NCBI GenBank assembly: GCA_045538075.1
Contig: JAZSQT010000144.1
Coordinates: forward strand, 1 to 8,768
Direction: 5' to 3'
Length of the DNA stretch: 8,768 bases
From: JAZSQT01 sp045538075
Lineage (GTDB): Bacteria; Chrysiogenota; Deferribacteres; Deferribacterales; Mucispirillaceae
Below, in pieces: positions 1 to 7,493 of the stretch (position 1 is its first letter; each line of letters starts with the position of its first letter). A program made the translations under genes and the position numbers. The notes below the pieces were generated by a model, which saw only the letters and a list, made by a program, of their open reading frames with translations, ran no database searches and was not told the DNA's origin.

Positions 1-12
1 GGTATAGTAAAG

Positions 13-783
13 ATGATAGATACAATCAGGACAATTATATCTACATTTTCATTAATGGATATTATTGATATTGTTCTTGTAAGTTTTCTTATTTACAGAT
101 TACTTCTGTTAATAAAAGGGACAAAAGCAATATATATGGTTGTTGCTATTTTTCTAATATTTATCTTATTAGGCGTTTCTCATATAGTTGGATTACGACT
201 TACTAGTTGGATATTAGATAGTTTTTATGGCTATTTATTTCTTATAATAATTATAATTTTTCAGCCTGAAGTTAGAAGAACATTGGCACTTATTGGTGAA
301 TCAAGGCTTTTTAGAAGTAAAGTTAATCTTAGTAATCAAGTTGTAGATGAACTTGTGAGGACTGCTACTATTTTTGCCAATAAACAGTTAGGTGCATTAA
401 TTCTAATTCAAAGAAGTACTCAGTTGTCAAACTACGTTCAAGTTGGGCAAAAAATTGATTCGTTAGTTAGTAAAGATTTACTATTAAGTATTTTTATACC
501 ATATTCTCCTTTACATGATGGAGCAGTAATTATAGAAGATACAAGATTAACGTATGCTAGTTGTATTTTACCTTTGACAAAAAGAGATGATGTTGCTCAA
601 ATGTATGGAACTCGTCATAGAGCTGCTATTGGTATTACTGAAGAAACAGATGCTATAGCTATTGTCGTAAGTGAAGAACGTGGAGCAATAGCAGTGGCAA
701 ATGCAGGTAAAATAACGTCAGAATTAGACGCAAAAACTTTAAAAGATACTTTAGCTAATATTTTTAATTTAAAAACGGATTAG
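13..783 (+). CDS. cdaA: Membrane diadenylate cyclase CdaA (DisA_N/DAC domain)
   Basis: This enzyme condenses two ATP into the second messenger c-di-AMP, acting in the cytoplasm while anchored in the inner membrane. The 256-residue protein opens with three hydrophobic segments (about residues 15-35, 39-57 and 64-84). The DAC domain follows, with both family signatures: DGA at residues 169-171 within SPLHDGAVII, and RHR at 201-203 within YGTRHRAAIGI. Its length is close to that of CdaA (about 270). The ATG at 13 is the first possible start and keeps all three membrane segments; only a weak purine-rich AAAG precedes it, suggesting translation coupled to an upstream gene outside the window. The YbbR-domain gene and glmM directly downstream match the known cdaA-cdaR-glmM cluster, in which CdaR and GlmM modulate the cyclase. 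Function is confident; the exact start is slightly less so. Confidence 0.95.
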   Translation: MIDTIRTIISTFSLMDIIDIVLVSFLIYRLLLLIKGTKAIYMVVAIFLIFILLGVSHIVGLRLTSWILDSFYGYLFLIIIIIFQPEVRRTLALIGESRLFRSKVNLSNQVVDELVRTATIFANKQLGALILIQRSTQLSNYVQVGQKIDSLVSKDLLLSIFIPYSPLHDGAVIIEDTRLTYASCILPLTKRDDVAQMYGTRHRAAIGITEETDAIAIVVSEERGAIAVANAGKITSELDAKTLKDTLANIFNLKTD

Positions 784-787
784 AGCT

Positions 788-1681
788 ATGTTAAATAATA
801 ATTTTTTAAAATTATTAAGTGTTTTAATTGCTTTATTTTTATGGGTAACAGTAGTAGTTGTTCAAGTAGAAACAAAAACAATTAATGTTCCAGTAATATT
901 AGTTCATACTCCGTCAGACAATATTGCTACTACTCCAATAACGAATGTATCTGTTACTATTAGAGGTTCTGCTAAGTTATTAACTAATATGAATTATTCA
1001 AGTATTATGTTAAATATGGACGTTAGATCACTGCCTGTAGGTGATACAGTTAGGAGAATACTACCATCAGATTTTACTGTTCCTTTTGGTATAGAAATTA
1101 CAGAAGTTGATCCACCTGAATTAAAAATTACTATTGACCAAATTGAAACTAAATATTTGCCTATTGCTCCAACTTTTATAGGTGAAGTTGAAAATGGATA
1201 TAAAATTGATTCCATATCTACAAGTCCAGATTTTGCCTATATTAAAGGTGCTAAATCAAAAATAATAAATAAAAGTTTTATTCCAACTTCACCTATTAAT
1301 ATCTCTGATATACAAACGAACACTGTTTTTCATATTGGATTCAAAAATGAAGATGGTGTTACGTCTATCTCGCCAGATGAAGTAGAAGTTCGTGTTAAAG
1401 TTACTGAAAATATTTCGTCTAAGGTTATAGAAAATGTCCCAGTTTCGTGCATTAACTTAATGGGAAATTTAAAATTAAAAAACGAAATATCTTTAGAATC
1501 TGTTACAGTTAGAGGTAGAGTAGATGTTCTTGATAATTTTTTAACAATGACTACATTTTTTGTTGATTGTTCTAATGTTACTAAAGCTGGTAAATATACT
1601 AAAAAAATTGGATATAAAACAACAATTGAGAATATAGAAATATCTAATTACCCCAAAAAAATAGTATTTGAGATAGAATAA
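788..1681 (+). CDS. cdaR: YbbR-domain membrane protein, CdaR-like regulator of CdaA
   Basis: This protein is predicted to be anchored in the inner membrane by one N-terminal segment (about residues 6-27, ending in the ALFLWVTVVVV stretch), with the rest outside the cytoplasm. The 297 residues after the anchor read as about three beta-rich YbbR repeats: roughly 31-118 (ending PPELKITID), 121-207 (ending SPDEVEVRVKV) and 213-297 (ending PKKIVFEIE). Each has the VTVRG-like or I-KG- strand typical of the family. In Gram-positives CdaR binds CdaA and tunes c-di-AMP output. The same role is inferred here from domain and position, since the gene starts four bases after cdaA stops. Its stop shares one base with the glmM start (TAATG), so the three genes are surely co-translated. 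The symbol is by analogy; the domain call is firm. Confidence 0.88.
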   Translation: MLNNNFLKLLSVLIALFLWVTVVVVQVETKTINVPVILVHTPSDNIATTPITNVSVTIRGSAKLLTNMNYSSIMLNMDVRSLPVGDTVRRILPSDFTVPFGIEITEVDPPELKITIDQIETKYLPIAPTFIGEVENGYKIDSISTSPDFAYIKGAKSKIINKSFIPTSPINISDIQTNTVFHIGFKNEDGVTSISPDEVEVRVKVTENISSKVIENVPVSCINLMGNLKLKNEISLESVTVRGRVDVLDNFLTMTTFFVDCSNVTKAGKYTKKIGYKTTIENIEISNYPKKIVFEIE

Positions 1682-3033
1682 TGAGAAAATATTTCGGAAC
1701 TGATGGAATTAGAGGAAAGGCTAACGTTGAACCTTTAACGGCTGATTTTGCTATAAAATTAGGCAGAGCAGCAGCAGGATTATTTAGAAATAATAGTGAT
1801 ACTCATCGTAAAATAGTAATTGGTAAAGATACGAGATTATCGTGTTATATGTTTGAAAATGCACTTGTTTCTGGTATTTGTTCTGCTGGCATTGATGCTG
1901 TGATGGTAGGAGTTTTACCAACACCAGCTATTGCATTTTTAACGAAATCTCTTAGAGCAGATGCTGGAGTTGTAATTTCTGCTTCCCATAATCCTTATTA
2001 CGATAATGGTATAAAATTTTTTAATGCAAATGGATATAAATTAGCCGATGTAACAGAGCATGAAATAGAAAAAATGATAGATGAAAATGAGCCTAAACTT
2101 GATTCAGAAAAAATAGGCAAAGCATCAAGAATTGAAACGGCAATAGGTAGATACGTTGAGTTCGTAAAAAATACATTTCCAAAAAATATTGATTTAAGAG
2201 GCTTGAAGATTGTATTAGATTGTGCAAATGGAGCAGCTTACAAGGTTGCACCTATGGCATTAAGAGAGCTTGGAGCTGAATTAATATTAATGAATGTTGA
2301 ACCAAATGGGACGAATATTAATGATAATTGTGGTGCAGTGCATCCAGAAAATATGGCAAAAGAAGTAGTCAACCATAAAGCAGATTTAGGAATATCTTTT
2401 GACGGTGATGCAGACAGAGTCATATTTGCTGATGAAAAAGGCAATATTGTTGATGGCGATAAAATTATAGGAATTTGTGCCATTAATATGATGAATGAAT
2501 CACGATTAAATCATAATACTATAGTTACAACAGTGATGAGTAATATAGGTTTTGAGAGAAGTATGAATAGAAATGGTATTAGCCTAATTCGTTCAAACGT
2601 TGGTGATAGATACGTTATGGAAGATATGGCTAAATACTCTTGTAATTTAGGTGGAGAACAATCTGGGCATTTAATATTTTCTGATTTTAATACAACAGGA
2701 GATGGTTTAATTAGTGCATTACAGCTTTTAAGTGTGATTGTTAAATCTGGTAAGTCTCTTTCAGAATTATATTCTTTTATTGAAACTTATCCTCAAGTTT
2801 TAAAAAATGTCATTGTTAAAGCAAAATTACCTTTAGAAACTCTTGAAAATACTTCAAAATTAATTAATCAGGCTGAGAATAAATTATCATCATCAGGTAG
2901 GATATTAATTAGATATTCTGGAACTGAAAATAAGTTGCGTGTGATGATAGAAGGTAAAGATTATGATACAATATCTTTAATGGCCGATGAAATTGCTGAT
3001 ATGGCAATTAAAGAAATCAATAATAAGATATAG
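1681..3033 (+). CDS. glmM: Phosphoglucosamine mutase GlmM
   Basis: GlmM interconverts glucosamine-6-phosphate and glucosamine-1-phosphate, feeding UDP-GlcNAc for peptidoglycan and lipid A. The 450-residue length is standard. Key sites are intact: the N-terminal KYFGTDGIRG signature; the phosphorylated serine Ser102 in VVISASHNPYYDNG; the Mg-binding loop DGDADR at 241-246; the sugar-binding GGEQSGH motif; and the C-terminal phosphate-binding RYSGTE at 411-416. The start overlaps the preceding YbbR gene by one base. GlmM is known to bind and inhibit CdaA in several bacteria, and the gene order here fits that partnership. No oddities were seen. Confidence 0.97.
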   Translation: MRKYFGTDGIRGKANVEPLTADFAIKLGRAAAGLFRNNSDTHRKIVIGKDTRLSCYMFENALVSGICSAGIDAVMVGVLPTPAIAFLTKSLRADAGVVISASHNPYYDNGIKFFNANGYKLADVTEHEIEKMIDENEPKLDSEKIGKASRIETAIGRYVEFVKNTFPKNIDLRGLKIVLDCANGAAYKVAPMALRELGAELILMNVEPNGTNINDNCGAVHPENMAKEVVNHKADLGISFDGDADRVIFADEKGNIVDGDKIIGICAINMMNESRLNHNTIVTTVMSNIGFERSMNRNGISLIRSNVGDRYVMEDMAKYSCNLGGEQSGHLIFSDFNTTGDGLISALQLLSVIVKSGKSLSELYSFIETYPQVLKNVIVKAKLPLETLENTSKLINQAENKLSSSGRILIRYSGTENKLRVMIEGKDYDTISLMADEIADMAIKEINNKI

Positions 3034-3036
3034 AAT

Positions 3037-3043
3037 AGAGGAG
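3037..3043 (+). promoter_or_regulatory. Shine-Dalgarno site setting the pdxJ start
   Basis: The purine run AGAGGAG lies just upstream of the ATG at 3047. It supports that start over an in-frame ATG at 2987, which would overlap glmM by 47 bases and add 20 residues unlike any PdxJ N-terminus. Confidence 0.75.
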
Positions 3044-3046
3044 TTT

Positions 3047-3763
3047 ATGGCTTTATTAGGAGTAAATATAGATCATGTTGCAACATTGCGTCAAGCACGT
3101 GGAGGAATAGAGCCAAGTGTTATAGATGCAGCAATAGTTGCTCAAAATAGTGGTGCAGATGGAATTACAGTGCATTTAAGGGAAGATAGACGTCATATTC
3201 AAGATAGAGATCTATATGAAATAAAAAATGTTATAAATATTCCTTTAAATCTTGAAATGGCTTGTAATAGTGAAATTGTTGATATTGCTATAAATGTTAA
3301 ACCGAGAATGAGTACTTTAGTTCCAGAAAAACGCCAAGAAATTACTACTGAGGGTGGTCTTGATGTGGTAGGCTTATTTAATCAAGTATCATCAACAGTT
3401 AAATCATTACAAAATGAAAATATTATAGTTAGCCTTTTTATAGAACCTGATTTTAATCAAATAGATGCTTCTGCATCAATAGGTGCTGAATATATTGAAA
3501 TTCATACTGGTAAATATGCTAATGAAAGTGGCATAAATCAAGAAAAAGAGCTTGAAAGAATAAAAGTTGCAACAGAGTATGCTATTAGTAAAAATATAAA
3601 AGTAAACGCAGGTCATGGGTTAAATTATATAAACACTAAACAAATAGCAGAAATTAATGGTATGAATGAGTTGAATATAGGTCATTCTATTATATCAAGA
3701 GCCATTTTTACTGGTTTAAGTAATGCAATTAGTGAAATGAAAAATTTAATTAATTTTAAGTGA
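3047..3763 (+). CDS. pdxJ: Pyridoxine 5'-phosphate synthase PdxJ
   Basis: PdxJ condenses 1-deoxy-D-xylulose 5-phosphate with 3-amino-1-hydroxyacetone 1-phosphate to make pyridoxine 5'-phosphate, the last ring-closing step of DXP-dependent vitamin B6 synthesis in the cytoplasm. With the chosen start the protein is 238 residues and begins MALLGVNIDHVATLRQARGG, matching the family N-terminus. Catalytic and conserved positions are present: His43 in GITVHLREDRRH, Glu70 in NLEMAC, the VPEKRQEITTEGGLD block, IEIHTGKYA, and His190 in VNAGHGLNY, followed by ELNIGHSII. The enzyme is a TIM barrel. The pdxJ-acpS pairing is common across proteobacteria. Nothing unusual was seen apart from the misleading upstream in-frame ATG at 2987. 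Confidence 0.96.
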   Translation: MALLGVNIDHVATLRQARGGIEPSVIDAAIVAQNSGADGITVHLREDRRHIQDRDLYEIKNVINIPLNLEMACNSEIVDIAINVKPRMSTLVPEKRQEITTEGGLDVVGLFNQVSSTVKSLQNENIIVSLFIEPDFNQIDASASIGAEYIEIHTGKYANESGINQEKELERIKVATEYAISKNIKVNAGHGLNYINTKQIAEINGMNELNIGHSIISRAIFTGLSNAISEMKNLINFK

Positions 3764-3768
3764 ATTAA

Positions 3769-4119
3769 ATGTTAGGCTGTGATATAATTGAAATTGATAG
3801 GGTAAAATTATCAATTAACAAATTTGGTGATAAATTTATCAATAGAATTTTATCATTATCAGAAATTGAAATATATAATATTAGAGGCAAAAAGGCAGAA
3901 TTTGTAGCAGGTCGTTTTTCTTGTAAAGAGGCTATAGCAAAAGCAATAGGTTGTGGAATAGGTAGTCAGTTATCATTTGTAGATATTGAGATTTTGCCTG
4001 ATAAGAACGGTAAACCTTACGTTAAAATTAAAGGTTGCCATAGAAAAGATATAAATGTATCAATATCTCATTCAAGACATAATGCTATATCTGTTTGTTA
4101 TATTTTGGAGGATAAATGA
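3769..4119 (+). CDS. acpS: Holo-[acyl-carrier-protein] synthase AcpS
   Basis: AcpS moves the 4'-phosphopantetheine arm from coenzyme A to a serine of apo-ACP, activating it for fatty acid and lipid A synthesis. The 116-residue protein has the two metal-binding signatures: Asp5 in GCDIIEIDRV, and Glu54 in GRFSCKEAIAKAIG. It also has the late VSISHSRHNA strand. The N-terminus is a few residues shorter than usual, but an in-frame TAA lies directly before the ATG (3766-3768), so no longer form is possible. There is no clear ribosome site, and the gene starts five bases after pdxJ ends, which points to translational coupling. Its last bases overlap the kdsB start (ATGA). Confidence 0.94.
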   Translation: MLGCDIIEIDRVKLSINKFGDKFINRILSLSEIEIYNIRGKKAEFVAGRFSCKEAIAKAIGCGIGSQLSFVDIEILPDKNGKPYVKIKGCHRKDINVSISHSRHNAISVCYILEDK

Positions 4120-4847
4120 GTGCAGTTATAATACCTGCAAGATATGGTTCATCAAGATTTTACGGTAAAGTTCTTGCTGAAATTGGTGGTGAGCCAATGA
4201 TTAGTTTAGTAGCTAAACGTTGTCTTGATACTAAAGCTAATAGTGTTATAGTCGTTACAGATAATGAAGAAGTCTTTAATGTATGTAATAAAATTAGTAA
4301 TTTAAAAGTAATAATGAGTCCAAAAAATATTGCAACTGGAACTGATAGAGTTGCCTTTGCAGCACAAAATATTGATGATGATATAATAATAAATGTGCAA
4401 GGCGATGAACCATTTATCCCTTCAAAACTAATAAATCTATTACTTGATGGACTAAATAATGATAATTCAATTGATATGATTACAGCTTGCACTCCTTTTG
4501 CAAACGAAGAGTTATCTTTAAATCCAGATAATGTTAAAGTTGTATTAGATAGCAATAATTTTGCTTTATATTTCTCTCGCTATCCAATTCCTTATAATAG
4601 AGATAAAATTGATAATGTTATTAGGTATAGACATATAGGAATTTATGGTTTTAGAAGAGAATACTTATTTAAATTTACAAAAATGGAACGAAGTAATCTT
4701 GAAAAAAGTGAGAATTTAGAACAATTAAGAGCTTTAGAAAATGGAGCAAAAATTAAAGTTGTAATTACTGATTATAATCCAATTTCAATAGACACACCAA
4801 AAGATCTTGAATATGCTAAAAGTTGTTTAGATAAGGAGTTAAAATAG
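4116..4847 (+). CDS. kdsB: 3-deoxy-manno-octulosonate cytidylyltransferase (CMP-Kdo synthetase) KdsB
   Basis: KdsB activates Kdo with CTP to give CMP-Kdo, the donor for the inner core of LPS, in the cytoplasm. The 243-residue length is typical. Motifs seen are the N-terminal nucleotide-binding AVIIPARYGSSRF, the ATGTDRVAFA segment, the metal/substrate VQGDEPFI strand, FSRYPIPYNRD, YRHIGIYGFRREYL, the LEQLRALENGAKIKV block and the final SIDTPKDLEYA. One mild oddity is RFYGKVL where I would expect RFPGKPL: two prolines of the signature are replaced, but the lysine is kept. A GGAGG ribosome site (4107-4111) lies inside the end of acpS and the start overlaps its stop. Downstream pyrG makes the CTP this enzyme consumes. 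The gene indicates an LPS-bearing outer membrane. Confidence 0.95.
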   Translation: MSAVIIPARYGSSRFYGKVLAEIGGEPMISLVAKRCLDTKANSVIVVTDNEEVFNVCNKISNLKVIMSPKNIATGTDRVAFAAQNIDDDIIINVQGDEPFIPSKLINLLLDGLNNDNSIDMITACTPFANEELSLNPDNVKVVLDSNNFALYFSRYPIPYNRDKIDNVIRYRHIGIYGFRREYLFKFTKMERSNLEKSENLEQLRALENGAKIKVVITDYNPISIDTPKDLEYAKSCLDKELK

Positions 4848-4849
4848 AT

Positions 4850-6496
4850 ATGGCTACAAAGTATATATTTGTAACTGGAGGAGTTTTATCCTCTTTAGGT
4901 AAAGGGATTACTGCTGCATCTCTTGGTGCTTTACTTGAAGCAAGAGGATATAAAATTACTATTAAGAAATTTGACCCTTATCTTAATTATGGACCTGGAA
5001 CAATGAGTCCATTACAACATGGTGAAGTTTATGTTACTAACGATGGTGGTGAAGGTGATTTAGATTTAGGTCATTATGAAAGATTTATTAATTCAGATAT
5101 GAATAAAAATTCAGACCTTACTTCTGGAAAAATTTACTATACTGTTATAGAACGAGAAAGAAAAGGGGAATATTTAGGTAGCACTGTTCAAGTTATACCT
5201 CATATTACTGATGAAATAAAAAATTGTATTGTATCAGATTCTAATGGTTACGATATTGTTATTGTTGAAATAGGTGGTACAACAGGAGATATAGAGGGAT
5301 TGCCTTTTCTTGAAGCTATTAGGCAAATGAAATTTGACTTAAATGATAACGATGTATTATACGTTCATGTAACATTAGTTCCTTATATTAAAATGGCTGG
5401 AGAGTTGAAAACTAAACCTACTCAACATTCTGTAAGACAACTTCAAGAGATAGGTATTAGCCCTGATATACTTGTATGTAGAAGTGAATATCCATTAGAT
5501 GATGGTATCAGAAAAAAATTAGCATTATTTTGTAATGTTGGAAAAGAATCAGTAATAAATTGTATAGATGCAAAAACAATTTATCAAGTGCCTCTTATTT
5601 TAAATGAAGAGGGTATGGATAAGGTAGTTCTAAAAAAACTTAATTTAGAAGAAAGAAATTACAACTTAGATAAATGGCATGAAATTGTAAAAAGAATTAA
5701 ACAACCTGAAGATACTGTAAATATAGCAGTAGTTGGTAAGTATTTGAATATGAAAGATGCTTACATTAGTTTGACTGAGGCATTATTACATGGAGGAGTG
5801 GCAAATAATGTAAAAGTCAATATAAAATGGGTTGATGCAGAAATGCTTGAAAATAATTTACCAAACCAATATTTGAGTGATGCAGACGGTATATTAATTC
5901 CCGCTGGATTTGGAGAAAGAGGTGTTGAAGGTAAAATTGTTGCAGTTAATTACGCAAGAAATAAAGATATACCGTTTTTTGGTATAACATTGGGAATGTA
6001 TGCAGCAGTAATTGAATACGCTAGGAATGTGTTAAAAATAAGTGATGCAACTAGTGCTGAAACTTTTATGAGTAAAAGTTCATCTAATTTAGTTATAGAT
6101 TATCGCCATGACGAGCATTATAATGATGAGATGGGTGCAACCATGAGACTAGGAGCCAGTAACACAGAATTAAAAAATGATAGTTTAATTTCATCAATTT
6201 ACGGAAAAAATACTATTTCTGAAAGGCATAGGCATAGATTGGAAGTTAATAATAGTTACGTAGAAGCCTTTGAAAATTCTGGTTTATCTGTTACTGGTGT
6301 TAGCAGTGATAGTAATTTTGTTGATGTAATAGAGCTAAAATCTCATAGATGGTTTATTGGTTGTCAATTTAATCCAGAATTTAAGTCTAAACCATTCTAT
6401 CCGCATCCTCTTTTTACAAGTTTTATAGATGCTGCTTACAAGTATAAAAAAGAATTATCATCTCAAAATTGTGAGCAAATTGATAATGAAGAGTAA
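4850..6496 (+). CDS. pyrG: CTP synthase PyrG with a predicted dead glutaminase domain
   Basis: CTP synthase aminates UTP to CTP using ATP, normally with ammonia released from glutamine by its C-terminal class I amidotransferase domain. The 548 residues cover both domains. The synthase half (about 1-270) keeps the P-loop-like GGVLSSLGKG, Asp72 in DLDLGHYERF, the EIGGTTGD acid and the KTKPTQHSV strand. The glutaminase half (about 290-540) is full length, but the nucleophile motif, normally GICLGMQ, reads GITLGMY, so the Cys is Thr380 and the Gln is Tyr384. The QFHPEF motif reads QFNPEF, so the His is Asn508; Glu510 remains. The oxyanion strand PGGFG is PAGFG (Ala352). Ammonia-dependent CTP synthesis only is inferred. 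In the synthase half, NYGPGTMSP and DGGEGD also differ from the usual NVDPGTMSP and DGAETD. An AAGGAG site lies 11 bases before the ATG. Confidence 0.95.
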   Translation: MATKYIFVTGGVLSSLGKGITAASLGALLEARGYKITIKKFDPYLNYGPGTMSPLQHGEVYVTNDGGEGDLDLGHYERFINSDMNKNSDLTSGKIYYTVIERERKGEYLGSTVQVIPHITDEIKNCIVSDSNGYDIVIVEIGGTTGDIEGLPFLEAIRQMKFDLNDNDVLYVHVTLVPYIKMAGELKTKPTQHSVRQLQEIGISPDILVCRSEYPLDDGIRKKLALFCNVGKESVINCIDAKTIYQVPLILNEEGMDKVVLKKLNLEERNYNLDKWHEIVKRIKQPEDTVNIAVVGKYLNMKDAYISLTEALLHGGVANNVKVNIKWVDAEMLENNLPNQYLSDADGILIPAGFGERGVEGKIVAVNYARNKDIPFFGITLGMYAAVIEYARNVLKISDATSAETFMSKSSSNLVIDYRHDEHYNDEMGATMRLGASNTELKNDSLISSIYGKNTISERHRHRLEVNNSYVEAFENSGLSVTGVSSDSNFVDVIELKSHRWFIGCQFNPEFKSKPFYPHPLFTSFIDAAYKYKKELSSQNCEQIDNEE

Positions 6497-6510
6497 TAGG
6501 ATTTTAATAT

Positions 6511-7482
6511 ATGAATAATGACGATTTAGTTAAAATTGCAATTGAAACAATTAAAATAGAGATAGAAGCATTAAATAGATGTATAAAAAATATTAATAAT
6601 GATTTTGCTTTATCAGTTGAAATGATTTTAAATTGTAGAGGGCGTGTAGTAGTTACTGGTATGGGAAAGTCTGGTTTAATTGGTAAAAAAATAGCAGCTA
6701 CTCTTGCAAGCACTGGAACACCTGCTTTTTTTCTTCACCCTGCAGAGGGTGTTCATGGCGATTTAGGTATGCTTGTAAAAGGTGATGTTGTTATAGCATT
6801 ATCAAATAGTGGAGAAACAGAAGAAATTAAATCACTTCTTCCACTAATTAAGAGATTAGGATTAGGTTTAATTGCAATAGTTGGCAATAAAGAATCAACT
6901 TTAGCATTAAAAAGTGATTGTGTTCTTGATGCTTCTATAGAGAAAGAGGCTTGTCCATTAAACCTTGCTCCTACATCAAGCACTACTGTTTCTTTAGCAA
7001 TAGGTGATGCTCTTGCTGTTGCATTAATAAAAAGTAGAGGATTTAAGGAAGAAGATTTTGCAAGGCTTCATCCATCTGGTGCATTAGGAAAAAGGTTGCT
7101 TTATACAGTCTCTGATTTAATGCATACAGGTAGTAGCTTGCCAGTTGTTTTTCTTAATTCTACAATAGAAGATGCAGTATCAATTATAAATGAAAAGGGT
7201 CTTGGTGTTACTGCTGTTTTAGATAAAAATAATTGTATTATAGGTATAATTACTGATGGTGATTTACGTAGAGCTATGACTAAATCACATAATCCATACG
7301 ATATGAAAATTTCAGAATTAATGAGTAGTAATCCAAAAAAAATATCACCAAGTGAATTAGCAGCAAGTGCTTTAAGAATAATGGAAAATTATAGTATATC
7401 ATCATTATTAGTATCTAATGAAGATAATGTATTATTGGGTATTATTCATATACAAGATTTATTGAAAGCTGGAATAGTATAG
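6511..7482 (+). CDS. kdsD: Arabinose-5-phosphate isomerase (KdsD/KpsF family)
   Basis: This enzyme interconverts ribulose-5-phosphate and arabinose-5-phosphate, the first committed step to Kdo. The 323-residue protein has an N-terminal SIS domain (about 30-180) and two CBS domains (about 205-260 and 268-323). SIS motifs include GMGKSGLIGKKIAATLASTG, HPAEGVHGDLGM, the phosphosugar-binding SNSGET, KEACPLNLAPTSSTT and LHPSGALGKRLL, with the active-site Lys, Glu and His equivalents in place. CBS signatures include GIITDGDLRRA and the closing GIIHIQDLLKAGIV. It starts 14 bases after pyrG stops, with an AGGA site at 6498-6501. In related clusters kdsA usually sits between pyrG and this gene; here it does not. 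KdsD is preferred to the capsule paralog KpsF because of the LPS gene context. Confidence 0.95.
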   Translation: MNNDDLVKIAIETIKIEIEALNRCIKNINNDFALSVEMILNCRGRVVVTGMGKSGLIGKKIAATLASTGTPAFFLHPAEGVHGDLGMLVKGDVVIALSNSGETEEIKSLLPLIKRLGLGLIAIVGNKESTLALKSDCVLDASIEKEACPLNLAPTSSTTVSLAIGDALAVALIKSRGFKEEDFARLHPSGALGKRLLYTVSDLMHTGSSLPVVFLNSTIEDAVSIINEKGLGVTAVLDKNNCIIGIITDGDLRRAMTKSHNPYDMKISELMSSNPKKISPSELAASALRIMENYSISSLLVSNEDNVLLGIIHIQDLLKAGIV

Positions 7483-7493
7483 GTAATAAATTG
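7481..7493 (+). promoter_or_regulatory. Ribosome site and TTG start of lptC
   Basis: AGGT overlaps the kdsD stop and lies 6-7 bases before a TTG at 7491. The next in-frame ATG falls after the membrane anchor, at residue 31, so the TTG is needed to keep the anchor. Confidence 0.65.

Noticed and set aside
1..12. Possible tail of an upstream gene ending with TAG at 5-7
   Set aside because: Only two codons would be visible. A gene such as folP is often upstream of cdaA, but nothing here can confirm it.
2987..3046. Longer pdxJ starting at the ATG at 2987
   Set aside because: It would overlap glmM by 47 bases, adds a non-family N-terminus, and lacks the good ribosome site found before 3047.
4160..4555. 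Minus-strand open frame of 131 codons opposite kdsB
   Set aside because: It lies wholly antisense to a well-supported gene, shows no recognisable domain, and is low-complexity as expected of a shadow frame.
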